A DNA stretch of 64,000 nt from Candidatus Eubacterium faecigallinarum (GTDB taxonomy: Bacteria; Bacillota; Clostridia; Oscillospirales; Acutalibacteraceae). Position 1 is the stretch's first letter. Each line of letters begins with the position of its first letter. Location: assembly GCA_019115455.1 (NCBI GenBank), contig DXDN01000008.1, forward strand, positions 62,001 to 126,000, read 5' to 3'. Positions 55,416-63,847 of this stretch are shown piece after piece. The notes under the pieces were generated by a model. That model had not been told where the DNA came from. It did not search any database and saw only the letters and a program-made list of their open reading frames with translations. The position numbers were made by a program, and so were the translations under genes.

Positions 55416-56318
55416 ATGGCATTTATCGCAGGTGCGGGGGCAACAAATGTTGACCTCCTGTTTCAGGGATTCGACAGGCTTGCAGGAGTCGGCGAAGAGC
55501 TTTACTGCCAGGATTTTTCACTTCAGCTTGGGGGCGGACTTCCTGCCACGCTGATAAACCTCGGCAGGCTTGGCATTGAGACAAGAATAGCCACCGAGCT
55601 CGGAAACGATATTTTTTCAAACTTTGCCAAGGACAAATTTATTGAAAACGGAGTGTCCCCCGTTAATCTTTACAGCGGTGATCAGATACCGCTGAATATT
55701 ACCTCGGCAATAATTCTGCCTAAGGACAGAACTTTTTACAGCTACGGCAAAGGCAGTATTGAGCCTGACGACAAATCGCTTGAGACATTTTACGAAATGG
55801 CAAAGGGCGCAAAAATCTGCATGATGCAGATGGGCGGCTTCCTGCCTGTATATAAGAAGCTGAAAGAAGAAGGCACGATTATGGTGCTTGACACAGGCTG
55901 GGACGACGAAATGAGCTTTGAAAAATATGACGAATATCTCAGCACGGCGGATTATTACACACCAAACAGAAAAGAAGCTCTGAGGATTACAGGAACAAGC
56001 AACGAAAAGGCCGCTGCTTACGCACTTAAAAAGTATTTTGACAAGGTTGTTGTTAAGGTTGACGCAGACGGCTGCATAGGTATTGACGGTGAGGATTATT
56101 TCTTCTGCCCGAGCATTCAGGAATTTACAAACGTAGATTCCACAGGAGCGGGAGACGCTTTTCTTGCAGGATTTATGTACGGACTCTTTTATGATTATCC
56201 TCTTAAGGACTGCATCGAATTCGGAAACATTACCGGCGGCAAGGCAGTAACGGCAGTAGGCGCTTTGAGCGGATACGTTAACGAAAAAGAACTTTTGGAT
56301 TACAAAAGCAGAATATAA
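55416..56318 (+). CDS. PfkB-family carbohydrate/nucleoside kinase
   Basis: A 300-residue ribokinase-family enzyme. GGGLPATLINLGRLG (about 37-51) forms the substrate region and DSTGAGDAFLAGFMYG (about 246-261) holds the catalytic aspartate and anion hole. It phosphorylates a sugar, sugar phosphate or nucleoside; the exact substrate is not readable. Its position beside a nucleoside-type receptor and a purine/MTA salvage operon makes a ribose- or nucleoside-related substrate plausible, as inference. Confidence 0.85.
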   Translation: MAFIAGAGATNVDLLFQGFDRLAGVGEELYCQDFSLQLGGGLPATLINLGRLGIETRIATELGNDIFSNFAKDKFIENGVSPVNLYSGDQIPLNITSAIILPKDRTFYSYGKGSIEPDDKSLETFYEMAKGAKICMMQMGGFLPVYKKLKEEGTIMVLDTGWDDEMSFEKYDEYLSTADYYTPNRKEALRITGTSNEKAAAYALKKYFDKVVVKVDADGCIGIDGEDYFFCPSIQEFTNVDSTGAGDAFLAGFMYGLFYDYPLKDCIEFGNITGGKAVTAVGALSGYVNEKELLDYKSRI

Positions 56319-56346
56319 CAATTACATATAATTAATATCTAAACAA

Positions 56347-56383
56347 CAAAAAAAGGCTGTTTCAAACGAAACAGCCTTTAATT
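56347..56383. terminator. Bidirectional terminator between the PfkB and BMP-family genes
   Basis: AAAGGCTGTTTC pairs with GAAACAGCCTTT across a 4-nt loop, with T-rich flanks on both strands. Confidence 0.88.
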
Positions 56384-56412
56384 ATTTTATTAATTATCTT
56401 ATCTCAACTAGA

Positions 56413-58269
56413 TTATTCCAGAGAGAATCCCTCTAAAAACCAACCGTTAAGGGTAAGGCATTTTGACGGCTTCTGCTCGTTATAATACTTGCAGAAATCA
56501 TATCCTGCGCCGTTGCTCTGAACCTGAATCAAAGCAATCTTGCCGTCAGCCAAAGCCTTATAAACCTCGTCATACTGAGCCTGAATTTCCTCATCATCCG
56601 AAACGAATGAAGCAAAAATTCCGTCAGTAGCACAACTTGCAAGACTTACTGTACCGCCCTTAAAATCAGCAAGACAATCCTTGATAGCTTCGCCGTAGTT
56701 ATTTACGATTGTCGTATAAGCGTCGCCGTTTTGCTGACCGGCAGTAATTACATTAAGCTCGGTATCGAAATCCCACTTTGAAGTAAATGCTGAGTCAGAC
56801 TTATCGTTGCCTCCTGTAAATATAGTAGTTACACCGTTATTAAACATAGTATCACATATTGAAGCATATCTGTCAGCCATTTCAAAGGTGGTGCCGTAGT
56901 TATATTCATTTTCCATAGCAATGCCGGTGCTGTTGCCGTAAGCGTCAACATTCTCCCAGTGAGAGAACATATAACCATCCTGAGGAGGAGCAGAAACAAG
57001 CGTTACAAGGTCGCCGGCAGTATAGGAGCCGCTGCCTGTGGAGTCGCCGTTGCCGCCCTCACCGGTAACAACAGTTACGTTAAATGTCGGTGTTTCGCTT
57101 ACTGTATAAACAGGAGTAACCTGGATATCCTCATTAACATTTTTGATTTCAGTAGAAGAGCTCTCAGCATCTTCAAACTCTACCTGAGCGTCTGTTTCCC
57201 AGTGATCAAACACCATATTATTCTCTGCTACGGGAGCGGTAATTGTGCAAGAACCGCCTTCCTCAACGCTGAAAGCTTCGTAAACGCCGCTGCCATTGGC
57301 ATTCATAACCTCAACATTAACGTTTGACTCGTCAGCCTCAACATATTTTGCAGAAATAGTGCAGTCGCATTTTTCAACAATAAGATTAATGGTCGGTGTT
57401 TTCTCTGAGGAAACGTTAACCTTGCTGTCCCTTACGCCTTCAGTGTCGCTTTTAACCTCCCAACAGTCAAAAACCATACCTTCCGGTGCAGGATTTGCAG
57501 TAACTGTAACGTTTGAACCTTCAGTATATGTACCTGAGCCAAGTCCGTCCACAATATTAACAGTAAATGTGGTATCGTCCTGGTCCTCAATTTTTTCATA
57601 GCATGCCTGAATAGTAAAATCATAGCTGTAATCAAGAAGAGCCGAGTCATATTCCGCCCAGTCAACGGTTACCGGAATGCCCATTGAATCCGCAGCATAA
57701 GCTGCGCCCTGAACAAATCCTGCTCCGTATGAAGCTGAATTTTTGCTGCTGTTCTGGCCGAAATATCCAAGCTCTGTATTACCGTTTAACACAGAGATAT
57801 ATCCTGCAAGAAATCCGCTTTGAAGGGAATCAAATGAAACGCTCATAACATTGCTCATATAGCGGTCTGTGGTATCATCTGCAGAATGAGGAACAGCTTC
57901 CATAAGGATAAAATTAATATCCGGATAAATTGACGCAACCTCATATGCGCTGACAGCAAATTCCTCGCCGGGCAAAACAATATACTTTGCACCGTTTTCA
58001 GCGGAAAGCTCAACGTATTTTTCAACATTCTCAACGGTAATCTCACCGCTTTCGTCAAGCACCGGCTGATAGTAACGGCAAGTCATGGAGTTCTCCTCAG
58101 CAAAGGCTGAAATTCCTTCCCACGCGCTCTGATTATAACCGCCGTCGCTGATAGTACCTCCGTTAGTGATAAGCACTATGTCGCTTTTAAGGTCTTCCTT
58201 ATTTGTGCAGCCGGCAAACATACAGCCCACAAATACAAGACACATTATTAATGAAATAATCTTTTTCAT
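56413..58269 (-). CDS. BMP/PnrA-type receptor lipoprotein split by three InlB-like repeats
   Basis: A 618-residue lipoprotein with signal peptide and lipobox MFAGC (Cys21). Residues about 28-232 match the first part of BMP/Med-family binding proteins (DGGYNQSAWEGI, GYISVLNG, YGAGFVQGAAYA) and about 463-618 match the rest (MADRYASICDTMFNNGVTTIF, ITAGQQNGDAY). Between them lie three divergent InlB/Listeria-Bacteroides-type repeats (about 234-312, 313-392, 395-462), each with a GSGxY start and an F-x-x-W-E turn. BMP proteins bind purine nucleosides in several bacteria. No permease or ATPase adjoins it, so transport partners are elsewhere or it is only a sensor. GGAGG precedes the ATG. Confidence 0.85.
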   Translation of the reverse strand: MKKIISLIMCLVFVGCMFAGCTNKEDLKSDIVLITNGGTISDGGYNQSAWEGISAFAEENSMTCRYYQPVLDESGEITVENVEKYVELSAENGAKYIVLPGEEFAVSAYEVASIYPDINFILMEAVPHSADDTTDRYMSNVMSVSFDSLQSGFLAGYISVLNGNTELGYFGQNSSKNSASYGAGFVQGAAYAADSMGIPVTVDWAEYDSALLDYSYDFTIQACYEKIEDQDDTTFTVNIVDGLGSGTYTEGSNVTVTANPAPEGMVFDCWEVKSDTEGVRDSKVNVSSEKTPTINLIVEKCDCTISAKYVEADESNVNVEVMNANGSGVYEAFSVEEGGSCTITAPVAENNMVFDHWETDAQVEFEDAESSSTEIKNVNEDIQVTPVYTVSETPTFNVTVVTGEGGNGDSTGSGSYTAGDLVTLVSAPPQDGYMFSHWENVDAYGNSTGIAMENEYNYGTTFEMADRYASICDTMFNNGVTTIFTGGNDKSDSAFTSKWDFDTELNVITAGQQNGDAYTTIVNNYGEAIKDCLADFKGGTVSLASCATDGIFASFVSDDEEIQAQYDEVYKALADGKIALIQVQSNGAGYDFCKYYNEQKPSKCLTLNGWFLEGFSLE

Positions 58270-58286
58270 ACTTTTCCTCCAAAAAG

Positions 58287-58339
58287 ATATATCACTGATA
58301 TCACTAATTAATAATAACAAAAACAGAAAAATAATGCAA
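58287..58339 (-). promoter_or_regulatory. Promoter and repeated operator of the BMP-family gene
   Basis: TTGCAT at 58334-58339, a 17-bp spacer and TATTAT at 58311-58316. Two direct GTGATAT repeats (minus strand, about 58287-58304) lie at the start site and could bind a regulator. Confidence 0.6.
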
Positions 58340-58349
58340 TAGCATTTTA

Positions 58350-58378
58350 TTGATTTAATTTACAAAAACCTATATAAT
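58350..58378 (+). promoter_or_regulatory. Promoter of the PNP-mtnA-mtaD operon
   Basis: TTGATT at 58350-58355, a 17-bp spacer and TATAAT at 58373-58378, back to back with the BMP-gene promoter. Confidence 0.72.
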
Positions 58379-58395
58379 AGCCTTGGGTGATAAAA

Positions 58396-59199
58396 TTGAA
58401 CGAAAGACAGATAGAATTTATAAGAGAAAAAACGGACATCGTACCGGAGGTTGCTTTGGTTCTGGGAAGCGGTCTCGGTGACCTTGCAAACGAGGTAGAA
58501 GCGCTGTGCACCATTGACTATGCGGACATACCTGACTTCCCCGTTTCCACCGCTCCCGGTCACGAAGGACGGTTTGTATTTACGAACATAGGCGGCAAAA
58601 ATGTTGTAATAATGCAGGGACGGGTTCATCTTTACGAAGGCTACAGCGCAAAGCAGGTTGCCGCTCCTGTAAGGCTCATGAAAAAAATGGGAGCCAAAAA
58701 GCTTCTTCTGACAAATGCCGCAGGAGGAATAAACAGCAGCTTTAACGTAGGAGATCTTATGGTTATAACCGACCATATCTCAAGCTTTGTGGAATCTCCC
58801 CTTGTGGGCGAAAACGACGACGAACTTGGACCCCGTTTTCCTGATATGAGCCAGGTGTACTCCCCCGACCTTATCAGCAAAGTTGCAAAAAATGCTGAAA
58901 ATGGAAATATAAATCTGAAATACGGAGTTTATCTTCAGTTCAGAGGACCGAATTTTGAGACCCCTGCTGAAATACGAATGGCGAGGGCTCTCGGTGCAGA
59001 CGCAGTGGGTATGAGCACCGCAATAGAAGCGCAGGCGGCTAAGCACTGTGGCTTTGAGGTATGCGCAATCAGCGTAATTTCAAATCTTGCCAGCGGAATA
59101 AGCAAAACACCAATAACCAGCAAAGAAGTCAACGAAACCGCAAACAGGATTGCTCCGATATTTAAAAACCTGATTTTGAAATCTGTAGGAGAATTTTAA
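58396..59199 (+). CDS. Purine nucleoside phosphorylase, trimeric type
   Basis: A 267-residue phosphorylase that cleaves purine nucleosides with phosphate. The motifs [53 protein letters not shown] and VISNLASG are typical of the low-molecular-mass family. The asparagine in ISNLASG marks specificity for 6-oxopurines such as inosine, whereas MTA phosphorylases carry aspartate at this site. With mtnA and an MTA-type deaminase downstream, methylthioinosine is a likely substrate. The start is taken as TTG 58396 after GGGTGAT; GTG at 58387 is an alternative. The stop overlaps the mtnA start by one base. Confidence 0.9.
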   Translation: MNERQIEFIREKTDIVPEVALVLGSGLGDLANEVEALCTIDYADIPDFPVSTAPGHEGRFVFTNIGGKNVVIMQGRVHLYEGYSAKQVAAPVRLMKKMGAKKLLLTNAAGGINSSFNVGDLMVITDHISSFVESPLVGENDDELGPRFPDMSQVYSPDLISKVAKNAENGNINLKYGVYLQFRGPNFETPAEIRMARALGADAVGMSTAIEAQAAKHCGFEVCAISVISNLASGISKTPITSKEVNETANRIAPIFKNLILKSVGEF

Positions 59200-60176
59200 T
59201 GGAAAATTTAAGATTTGAAAACAAGCGTTTATTTATACTTGACCAGACGATTCTGCCAAACGAGGAAAAATGGGTTGAGATAAAAAGCAAAGAAGACGCC
59301 TATGACGCTATAAAAAAGCTGATGGTGAGAGGCGCTCCTGCTATAGGCGTTTTTGCAGGATATGCTATGACTCTGTTTTCCGACAAAACAGATATACACG
59401 AACTTAAAAATTATCTTGATTCCTCACGTCCCACAGCCGTCAATCTCAGCTGGGCTACTGCCAGAATGGTAAAGGCAGCGGAAAACGGCGCCGACCTGAT
59501 TAACGAGGCTAACGCAATAAAGAGTGAGGACGAAGAAATGTGCAGAAAAATCAGCGAGTACGGACTCTCTCTTCTAAAAGACGGCGACGGTGTGCTTACT
59601 CACTGCAATGCAGGCGAACTTGCCGCCAGCAAATACGGAACGGGCTTAGGACCGCTGATTTTAGGCAAAGAAAAGGGATATGAATTTCACGTTTTCAGTG
59701 ATGAGACAAGACCGCTTTTGCAGGGGGCTCGCCTTACTTCATACGAGCTGGAAAAAGCAGGAATTGACGTGACGCTCATTTGCGACAGCATGGCTTCAGT
59801 GGTTATGAAAAAAGGGCTTGTAAATGCCGTTTTGGTAGGCTGTGACAGAGTTGCCGCCAACGGTGACACCGCAAACAAGATAGGCACGTCGGGACTTGCA
59901 ATTCTTGCAAAGCACTACAACATTCCGTTTTATGTTCTGGGTCCGTATTCCACAGTGGACTTTGACTGCCAAAGCGGAGACGGCATTGAAATAGAAGAGA
60001 GAAATCCCGACGAGATAAAGCAAATGTATTTTAAAAAGCCCACTGCGCTTAAAGAAACAAAATGCTATAATCCGGCATTTGACGTGACAGATAATTCCCT
60101 AATAACCGCAATTATTACCGACAGGGGCATTGCTTATCCCCCGTTTAATAAAAGCCTTAAGGAGCTGTTAAAATGA
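59199..60176 (+). CDS. mtnA: S-methyl-5-thioribose-1-phosphate isomerase
   Basis: A 325-residue isomerase that converts methylthioribose 1-phosphate to methylthioribulose 1-phosphate. The family features [26 protein letters not shown] (catalytic cysteine, about residue 135), [17 protein letters not shown] and [17 protein letters not shown] (catalytic aspartate, about 217) are intact. It is distinguished from eIF2B-like proteins by these residues. It overlaps both neighbours (1 bp with the phosphorylase, 4 bp with the deaminase). Confidence 0.94.
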   Translation: MENLRFENKRLFILDQTILPNEEKWVEIKSKEDAYDAIKKLMVRGAPAIGVFAGYAMTLFSDKTDIHELKNYLDSSRPTAVNLSWATARMVKAAENGADLINEANAIKSEDEEMCRKISEYGLSLLKDGDGVLTHCNAGELAASKYGTGLGPLILGKEKGYEFHVFSDETRPLLQGARLTSYELEKAGIDVTLICDSMASVVMKKGLVNAVLVGCDRVAANGDTANKIGTSGLAILAKHYNIPFYVLGPYSTVDFDCQSGDGIEIEERNPDEIKQMYFKKPTALKETKCYNPAFDVTDNSLITAIITDRGIAYPPFNKSLKELLK

Positions 60177-61453
60177 TAAGATTTTATAACGCAAGAGTTC
60201 TGACATTAAAAGACGGTGAAGATATCCTTGAAAACGCTGAGGTCGTAGTAGACGGCAGTAAAATCGCTTATGTGGGAAAGACCCGTGAAAATGTGGAAAG
60301 TGCCGAATACGAAAGGCAGATAGACCTTAATGGCAATTTGGTTATGCCGGGATTCAAAAACGCCCACACTCACAGCGCTATGACCTTCGGCAGGAGTCTC
60401 AGCGACGACATGCCGCTTCGGGATTGGCTTTATAACAAAATTTTTCCGCTGGAGGCGCTTCTTGACGGCGACGACATATACAAGCTGTCTAAGGTCGCTT
60501 TTCTTGAATATCTTACCAGCGGAATTACCGCATGCTTTGACATGTATTATTTCCCGGAAAATATGGCGAAAGCGGCTGTTGACACAGGATTTCGTACTGT
60601 TATGTGCGGCGCTGTAAATGATTTTAAGGAGTCGGTGTCGCTTTTAGAGGAATATTATAACAGGTATAACAATTACGACGAGCTTGTTTCATACCGTCTT
60701 GGCTTTCATGCCGAATACACCACAGACCTTGCTATAATGGCGGATATCTCCAAGCTGGCGGAAAAGTACGAAGCGCCGGTATTTATGCATTCCAGCGAAA
60801 CCATGAGTGAAACGCAGGAATGTATCCACAAGTACAACAAAACCCCCACGGAACTTTTTGACAGTCTGGGATTATTCAACTACGGCGGAGGAGCTTTTCA
60901 CAGCGTTTGGGTGGATGACAACGATCTCGAAATATACAAAAAGCACGGAGTATACGCTGTTATAAACACCTGCTCAAACTGCAAGCTGGCGTCAGGCGTT
61001 GCACCTGTGGAGCAGATGATGAAAAAGGGAATAAACATCGCTTTGGGAACAGACGGACCCAGCTCCAACAACGGACTTGATATGTTCCGCGAAATGTATC
61101 TGACCTGCGTGCTGCAAAAGATAAAGAACAAAAACGCCGCGTCAGCAGACGCAAACCGCATACTTGAATACGCCACCACAGGCTCTGCAAAATGCATGGG
61201 ACTTGATGACTGCGACTGCATAGAAGCAGGCAAAAAAGCAGATCTTATTGTGATAGATCTGAAGCGTCCGTCTATGCAGCCGATACAGAACATCACGAAA
61301 AACCTGGTATACAGCGGTTCAAAGGACTGCGTAAGCCTCACCATGGTAAACGGCAGGATACTTTATGAAAACGGTGATTTCCCCACCCTGGATATTGAAA
61401 AGATATACAGCGATGCTGACAAGGTTGTAAAAAGAATAAGCCAAGAGATTTAA
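60173..61453 (+). CDS. mtaD: 5-methylthioadenosine/S-adenosylhomocysteine deaminase-like amidohydrolase
   Basis: A 426-residue amidohydrolase. The metal-binding [22 protein letters not shown] region in segments (NAHTHSAM, about 63-70), [18 protein letters not shown] and [14 protein letters not shown] are characteristic of MTA/SAH deaminases of the TrzN/MtaD group. It should convert MTA to methylthioinosine with release of ammonia. AAGGAG precedes the ATG, which overlaps mtnA by 4 bp. A deaminase for another adenine or guanine nucleoside remains possible. Confidence 0.88.
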   Translation: MIRFYNARVLTLKDGEDILENAEVVVDGSKIAYVGKTRENVESAEYERQIDLNGNLVMPGFKNAHTHSAMTFGRSLSDDMPLRDWLYNKIFPLEALLDGDDIYKLSKVAFLEYLTSGITACFDMYYFPENMAKAAVDTGFRTVMCGAVNDFKESVSLLEEYYNRYNNYDELVSYRLGFHAEYTTDLAIMADISKLAEKYEAPVFMHSSETMSETQECIHKYNKTPTELFDSLGLFNYGGGAFHSVWVDDNDLEIYKKHGVYAVINTCSNCKLASGVAPVEQMMKKGINIALGTDGPSSNNGLDMFREMYLTCVLQKIKNKNAASADANRILEYATTGSAKCMGLDDCDCIEAGKKADLIVIDLKRPSMQPIQNITKNLVYSGSKDCVSLTMVNGRILYENGDFPTLDIEKIYSDADKVVKRISQEI

Positions 61454-61460
61454 TTACGGC

Positions 61461-61502
61461 AAACAAAAAACGCTCTGAAAAACTCAGAGCGTTTTTTGTT
61501 TG
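61461..61502. terminator. Bidirectional terminator between mtaD and glmS
   Basis: AAACAAAAAACGCTCTGA pairs with TCAGAGCGTTTTTTGTTT across a 5-nt loop. Runs of A and T make it work on both strands. Confidence 0.92.
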
Positions 61503-61539
61503 GCAATTCTGCGTGACGGCATAATTTTCTTTATTTCAG

Positions 61540-63348
61540 TTATTCCACCGTAACTACCTTGGCAAGATTTCTCGGCTTATCGACATCAAGCCCCTTATCC
61601 GAGGCAACGTAATAAGCCAGAAGCTGCAAGGATACAACGGCAGGAATCAGCATAAATTCGTCTTCCATTTCAGGAAGCTCAAAGCAATTTTTAAGCTCGT
61701 CGCTTTTAAGCGATCTGCGTACAAAAGTAATTACTTGGGCTCCTCTGGACTGCACTTCTCTGACGTTTGACATCTGCTTTGAAAACAGATACTGCTGGGT
61801 AACAAGCGCTATAACAGGAGTGCCCGAGGTAATAAGGGCGATAGTGCCGTGCTTAAGCTCTCCCGATGCAAACGCCTCGGAATGAATATAGGAAATCTCC
61901 TTAAGCTTAAGCGACGCTTCCATCAAAGCAGGATAATCAAGTCCCCTACCTATCATAAAGGCATGCTCGGCAGTAAGCAGTGAATTTGAAAGGTGGTGTA
62001 TATCGCTTCTTCTGTCAAGAACGGACTGAACCGCCTCCGGTATTCTTTGAAGCTCACTTATAAACCGGGTTACGCCCTCATAATTAAGCTTCCCTTTTAG
62101 ATATGCAATCTTGGCGGTAATAAGATAGAATACTGCCACCTGAGTGGTATAAGCCTTGGTGGAGGCAACCGCTATCTCAGGTCCTGCGTCGGTATAAATC
62201 ACGTTGTCGCTCTCACGGGCGATGGAAGAACCTCTCACATTAACAATTGAAAGAGTATCGGCGCCGTGGCGCTTTGCATATTTAAGCGCCTCCAGCGTAT
62301 CAATCGTCTCGCCGCTCTGAGACACGCAAATCACAAGCGTATCATCCGTAACAATGGGATTTGAATACATAAACTCGCTTGCCATATGAACCGATACAGG
62401 CACCGAGCACACACTTTCTATGAGGTGCTTGCCTATCAGTCCGGCATGCATAGCAGTGCCGCAGGCAACTACGGAAATTGCAGAACATTTTTTAAATATT
62501 TCGTCGTCGACCTTGTCGCAGGAAAAATCAGGAAGACCTGATTTTATTCTTGACATAACAGTCTTTTCAATCACCCTGGGCTGTTCCATAATTTCCTTTT
62601 CCATATAAAACGGATAGCCGCATTTGCCGCTGTTGCTGATATCCCAGTCAAGTTTAAGCATCTCAACTTCAATGGGCTCGCCCTTGAAATTGCTGATTTC
62701 AAACCCGTCCTTAGTAATTTTCGCCACGGAAAATTCGGGCAGTACGAAATAATCCTCGCTGTAACCGCCTATTGCCACTACATCGGAGGCAAGATAAGCT
62801 CCGTCGTCATTCTTGCAGCAAACAATGGGGCTTACATTTCTGACTGCGAAGATAGTATCTGCTATACTGTCAAACATAACAGCCAGCGCATAGGTGCCAG
62901 AAAGCTTTTTAACGGCGTCGACTATAGCCTGCTGAGGGTCGCCTGTAAAACATCTGTCTATCAAAGCCGCCACAACCTCGCTGTCGGTTTCTGACTTGAG
63001 CTTGTCGGCTACATCAAGGGTATTCTTAATGGTCTCGTAGTTTTCTATTATTCCGTTATGAACTACAGTTACATTCCCGAATTTGTGGGGATGAGAGTTG
63101 GCGTCGCTCACTTCTCCGTGCGTCGCCCATCTGGTATGACCTATACCCGTATTTCCTTTAATATCAGACGTTTTTCTTTCAAGATCTTCCACCCTGCCCT
63201 TGCACTTGGTGGTCAGGCACTCCCTGAAATCAGGGTGGTAGACCGAAATACCCGCGCTGTCATATCCGCGGTATTCCAGAGTTTTAAGTCCTTTAAGAAG
63301 AATGCCTCTTGCTTCACTGTATCCTGTATATCCGATAATTCCACACAT
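61540..63348 (-). CDS. glmS: Glutamine-fructose-6-phosphate aminotransferase
   Basis: A 602-residue enzyme that makes glucosamine 6-phosphate from fructose 6-phosphate and glutamine, the first step of cell-wall amino-sugar synthesis. The mature N-terminal cysteine (MCGIIGYTG) starts a glutaminase domain with TGIGHTRWATHG; two SIS sugar-isomerase domains follow (CGTAMHAG, VSQSGETIDTLEA, ASTKAYTTQ) and the end reads PRNLAKVVTVE. It is monocistronic and preceded by a glmS ribozyme that couples its mRNA level to its product. Confidence 0.97.
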   Translation of the reverse strand: MCGIIGYTGYSEARGILLKGLKTLEYRGYDSAGISVYHPDFRECLTTKCKGRVEDLERKTSDIKGNTGIGHTRWATHGEVSDANSHPHKFGNVTVVHNGIIENYETIKNTLDVADKLKSETDSEVVAALIDRCFTGDPQQAIVDAVKKLSGTYALAVMFDSIADTIFAVRNVSPIVCCKNDDGAYLASDVVAIGGYSEDYFVLPEFSVAKITKDGFEISNFKGEPIEVEMLKLDWDISNSGKCGYPFYMEKEIMEQPRVIEKTVMSRIKSGLPDFSCDKVDDEIFKKCSAISVVACGTAMHAGLIGKHLIESVCSVPVSVHMASEFMYSNPIVTDDTLVICVSQSGETIDTLEALKYAKRHGADTLSIVNVRGSSIARESDNVIYTDAGPEIAVASTKAYTTQVAVFYLITAKIAYLKGKLNYEGVTRFISELQRIPEAVQSVLDRRSDIHHLSNSLLTAEHAFMIGRGLDYPALMEASLKLKEISYIHSEAFASGELKHGTIALITSGTPVIALVTQQYLFSKQMSNVREVQSRGAQVITFVRRSLKSDELKNCFELPEMEDEFMLIPAVVSLQLLAYYVASDKGLDVDKPRNLAKVVTVE

Positions 63349-63431
63349 AAATTTTCTCCATTTCAGTATATATTAGTCTTATGTAATCTAAGTATAATTA
63401 TCATATGACTTTTAGTTATAAATAATTCCTC

Positions 63432-63569
63432 CGTTGAAAAGTTTTTGTTTCACCCGTTGCCGTGTGCTTTTGTCTTTTCATCTCGCACCGAAGGAGTACG
63501 AAAGAGCATCCGCCGAAATTTCGATAACTCTTTTCCTCGTCGTCCCGCAAAAAGCGGGCTCATGGCGCT
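63432..63569 (-). ncRNA. glmS ribozyme
   Basis: On the minus strand the 5' region of glmS contains the cleavage-site sequence ATAGCGCC, a GCCCGC/GCGGG stem, ACGACGAGG, and the core GAGTTATCGAAATTTCGG followed by CGGATGCTC, all in the order known for glmS ribozymes. Glucosamine 6-phosphate triggers self-cleavage, which lowers glmS expression. Cleavage is predicted between 63569 and 63568. The stretch from 63349 to 63431 is untranslated leader with an A-rich purine site before the ATG. Confidence 0.95.
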
Positions 63570-63641
63570 ATGAAGAAAATTATGCCGTATTATCACGCAT
63601 TAAATTGTCAAGGTACAATGCAGTTGTCACTGCTATGCTCA

Positions 63642-63670
63642 ATATTATCATTATATTCGGGTATTGTCAA
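63642..63670 (-). promoter_or_regulatory. glmS promoter
   Basis: TTGACA at 63665-63670, a 17-bp spacer and TAATAT at 63642-63647, about 70 bp before the ribozyme. A second TTGACA at 63604-63609 lacks a good -10. Confidence 0.7.
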
Positions 63671-63732
63671 CATAAGAATACTTTATATAGTGTATATATC
63701 AACATTTTAACAAAAAAGCAAAACATCAATTC

Positions 63733-63761
63733 TTGACAAAATCAAAAAAATGTGATAATAA
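63733..63761 (+). promoter_or_regulatory. Promoter of the DUF2798 gene
   Basis: TTGACA at 63733-63738, a 17-bp spacer and TAATAA at 63756-63761. The first 12 bases match those of the promoter at 29591. Confidence 0.65.
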
Positions 63762-63790
63762 TTTTATGACGTGTAGCAATATTACGTAGC

Positions 63791-63832
63791 AAAGCGTATA
63801 GCATTTTCAATGCTATACGCTTTTATTTTTTA
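63791..63832 (+). promoter_or_regulatory. Terminator-like leader hairpin before the DUF2798 gene
   Basis: AAAGCGTATAGCA (63791-63803) pairs perfectly over 13 bp with TGCTATACGCTTT (63811-63823) and is followed by TATTTTTT. It lies between the promoter and the AGGAGG site, so it would act as an attenuator or limit read-through. Confidence 0.65.
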
Positions 63833-63847
63833 GGAGGTTTTTATATT

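Noticed and set aside
55617..56321. A 234-codon minus-strand open frame
   Set aside because: It is antisense to the PfkB kinase, whose motifs are intact.
63600..63630. Second glmS promoter (TTGACA at 63604-63609)
   Set aside because: No acceptable -10 box is found at 16-18 bp; the TTGACA/TAATAT pair at 63642-63670 is better.
63434..63736. A 100-codon plus-strand open frame before the DUF2798 gene
   Set aside because: It runs through the glmS ribozyme on the opposite strand and shows no coding features.
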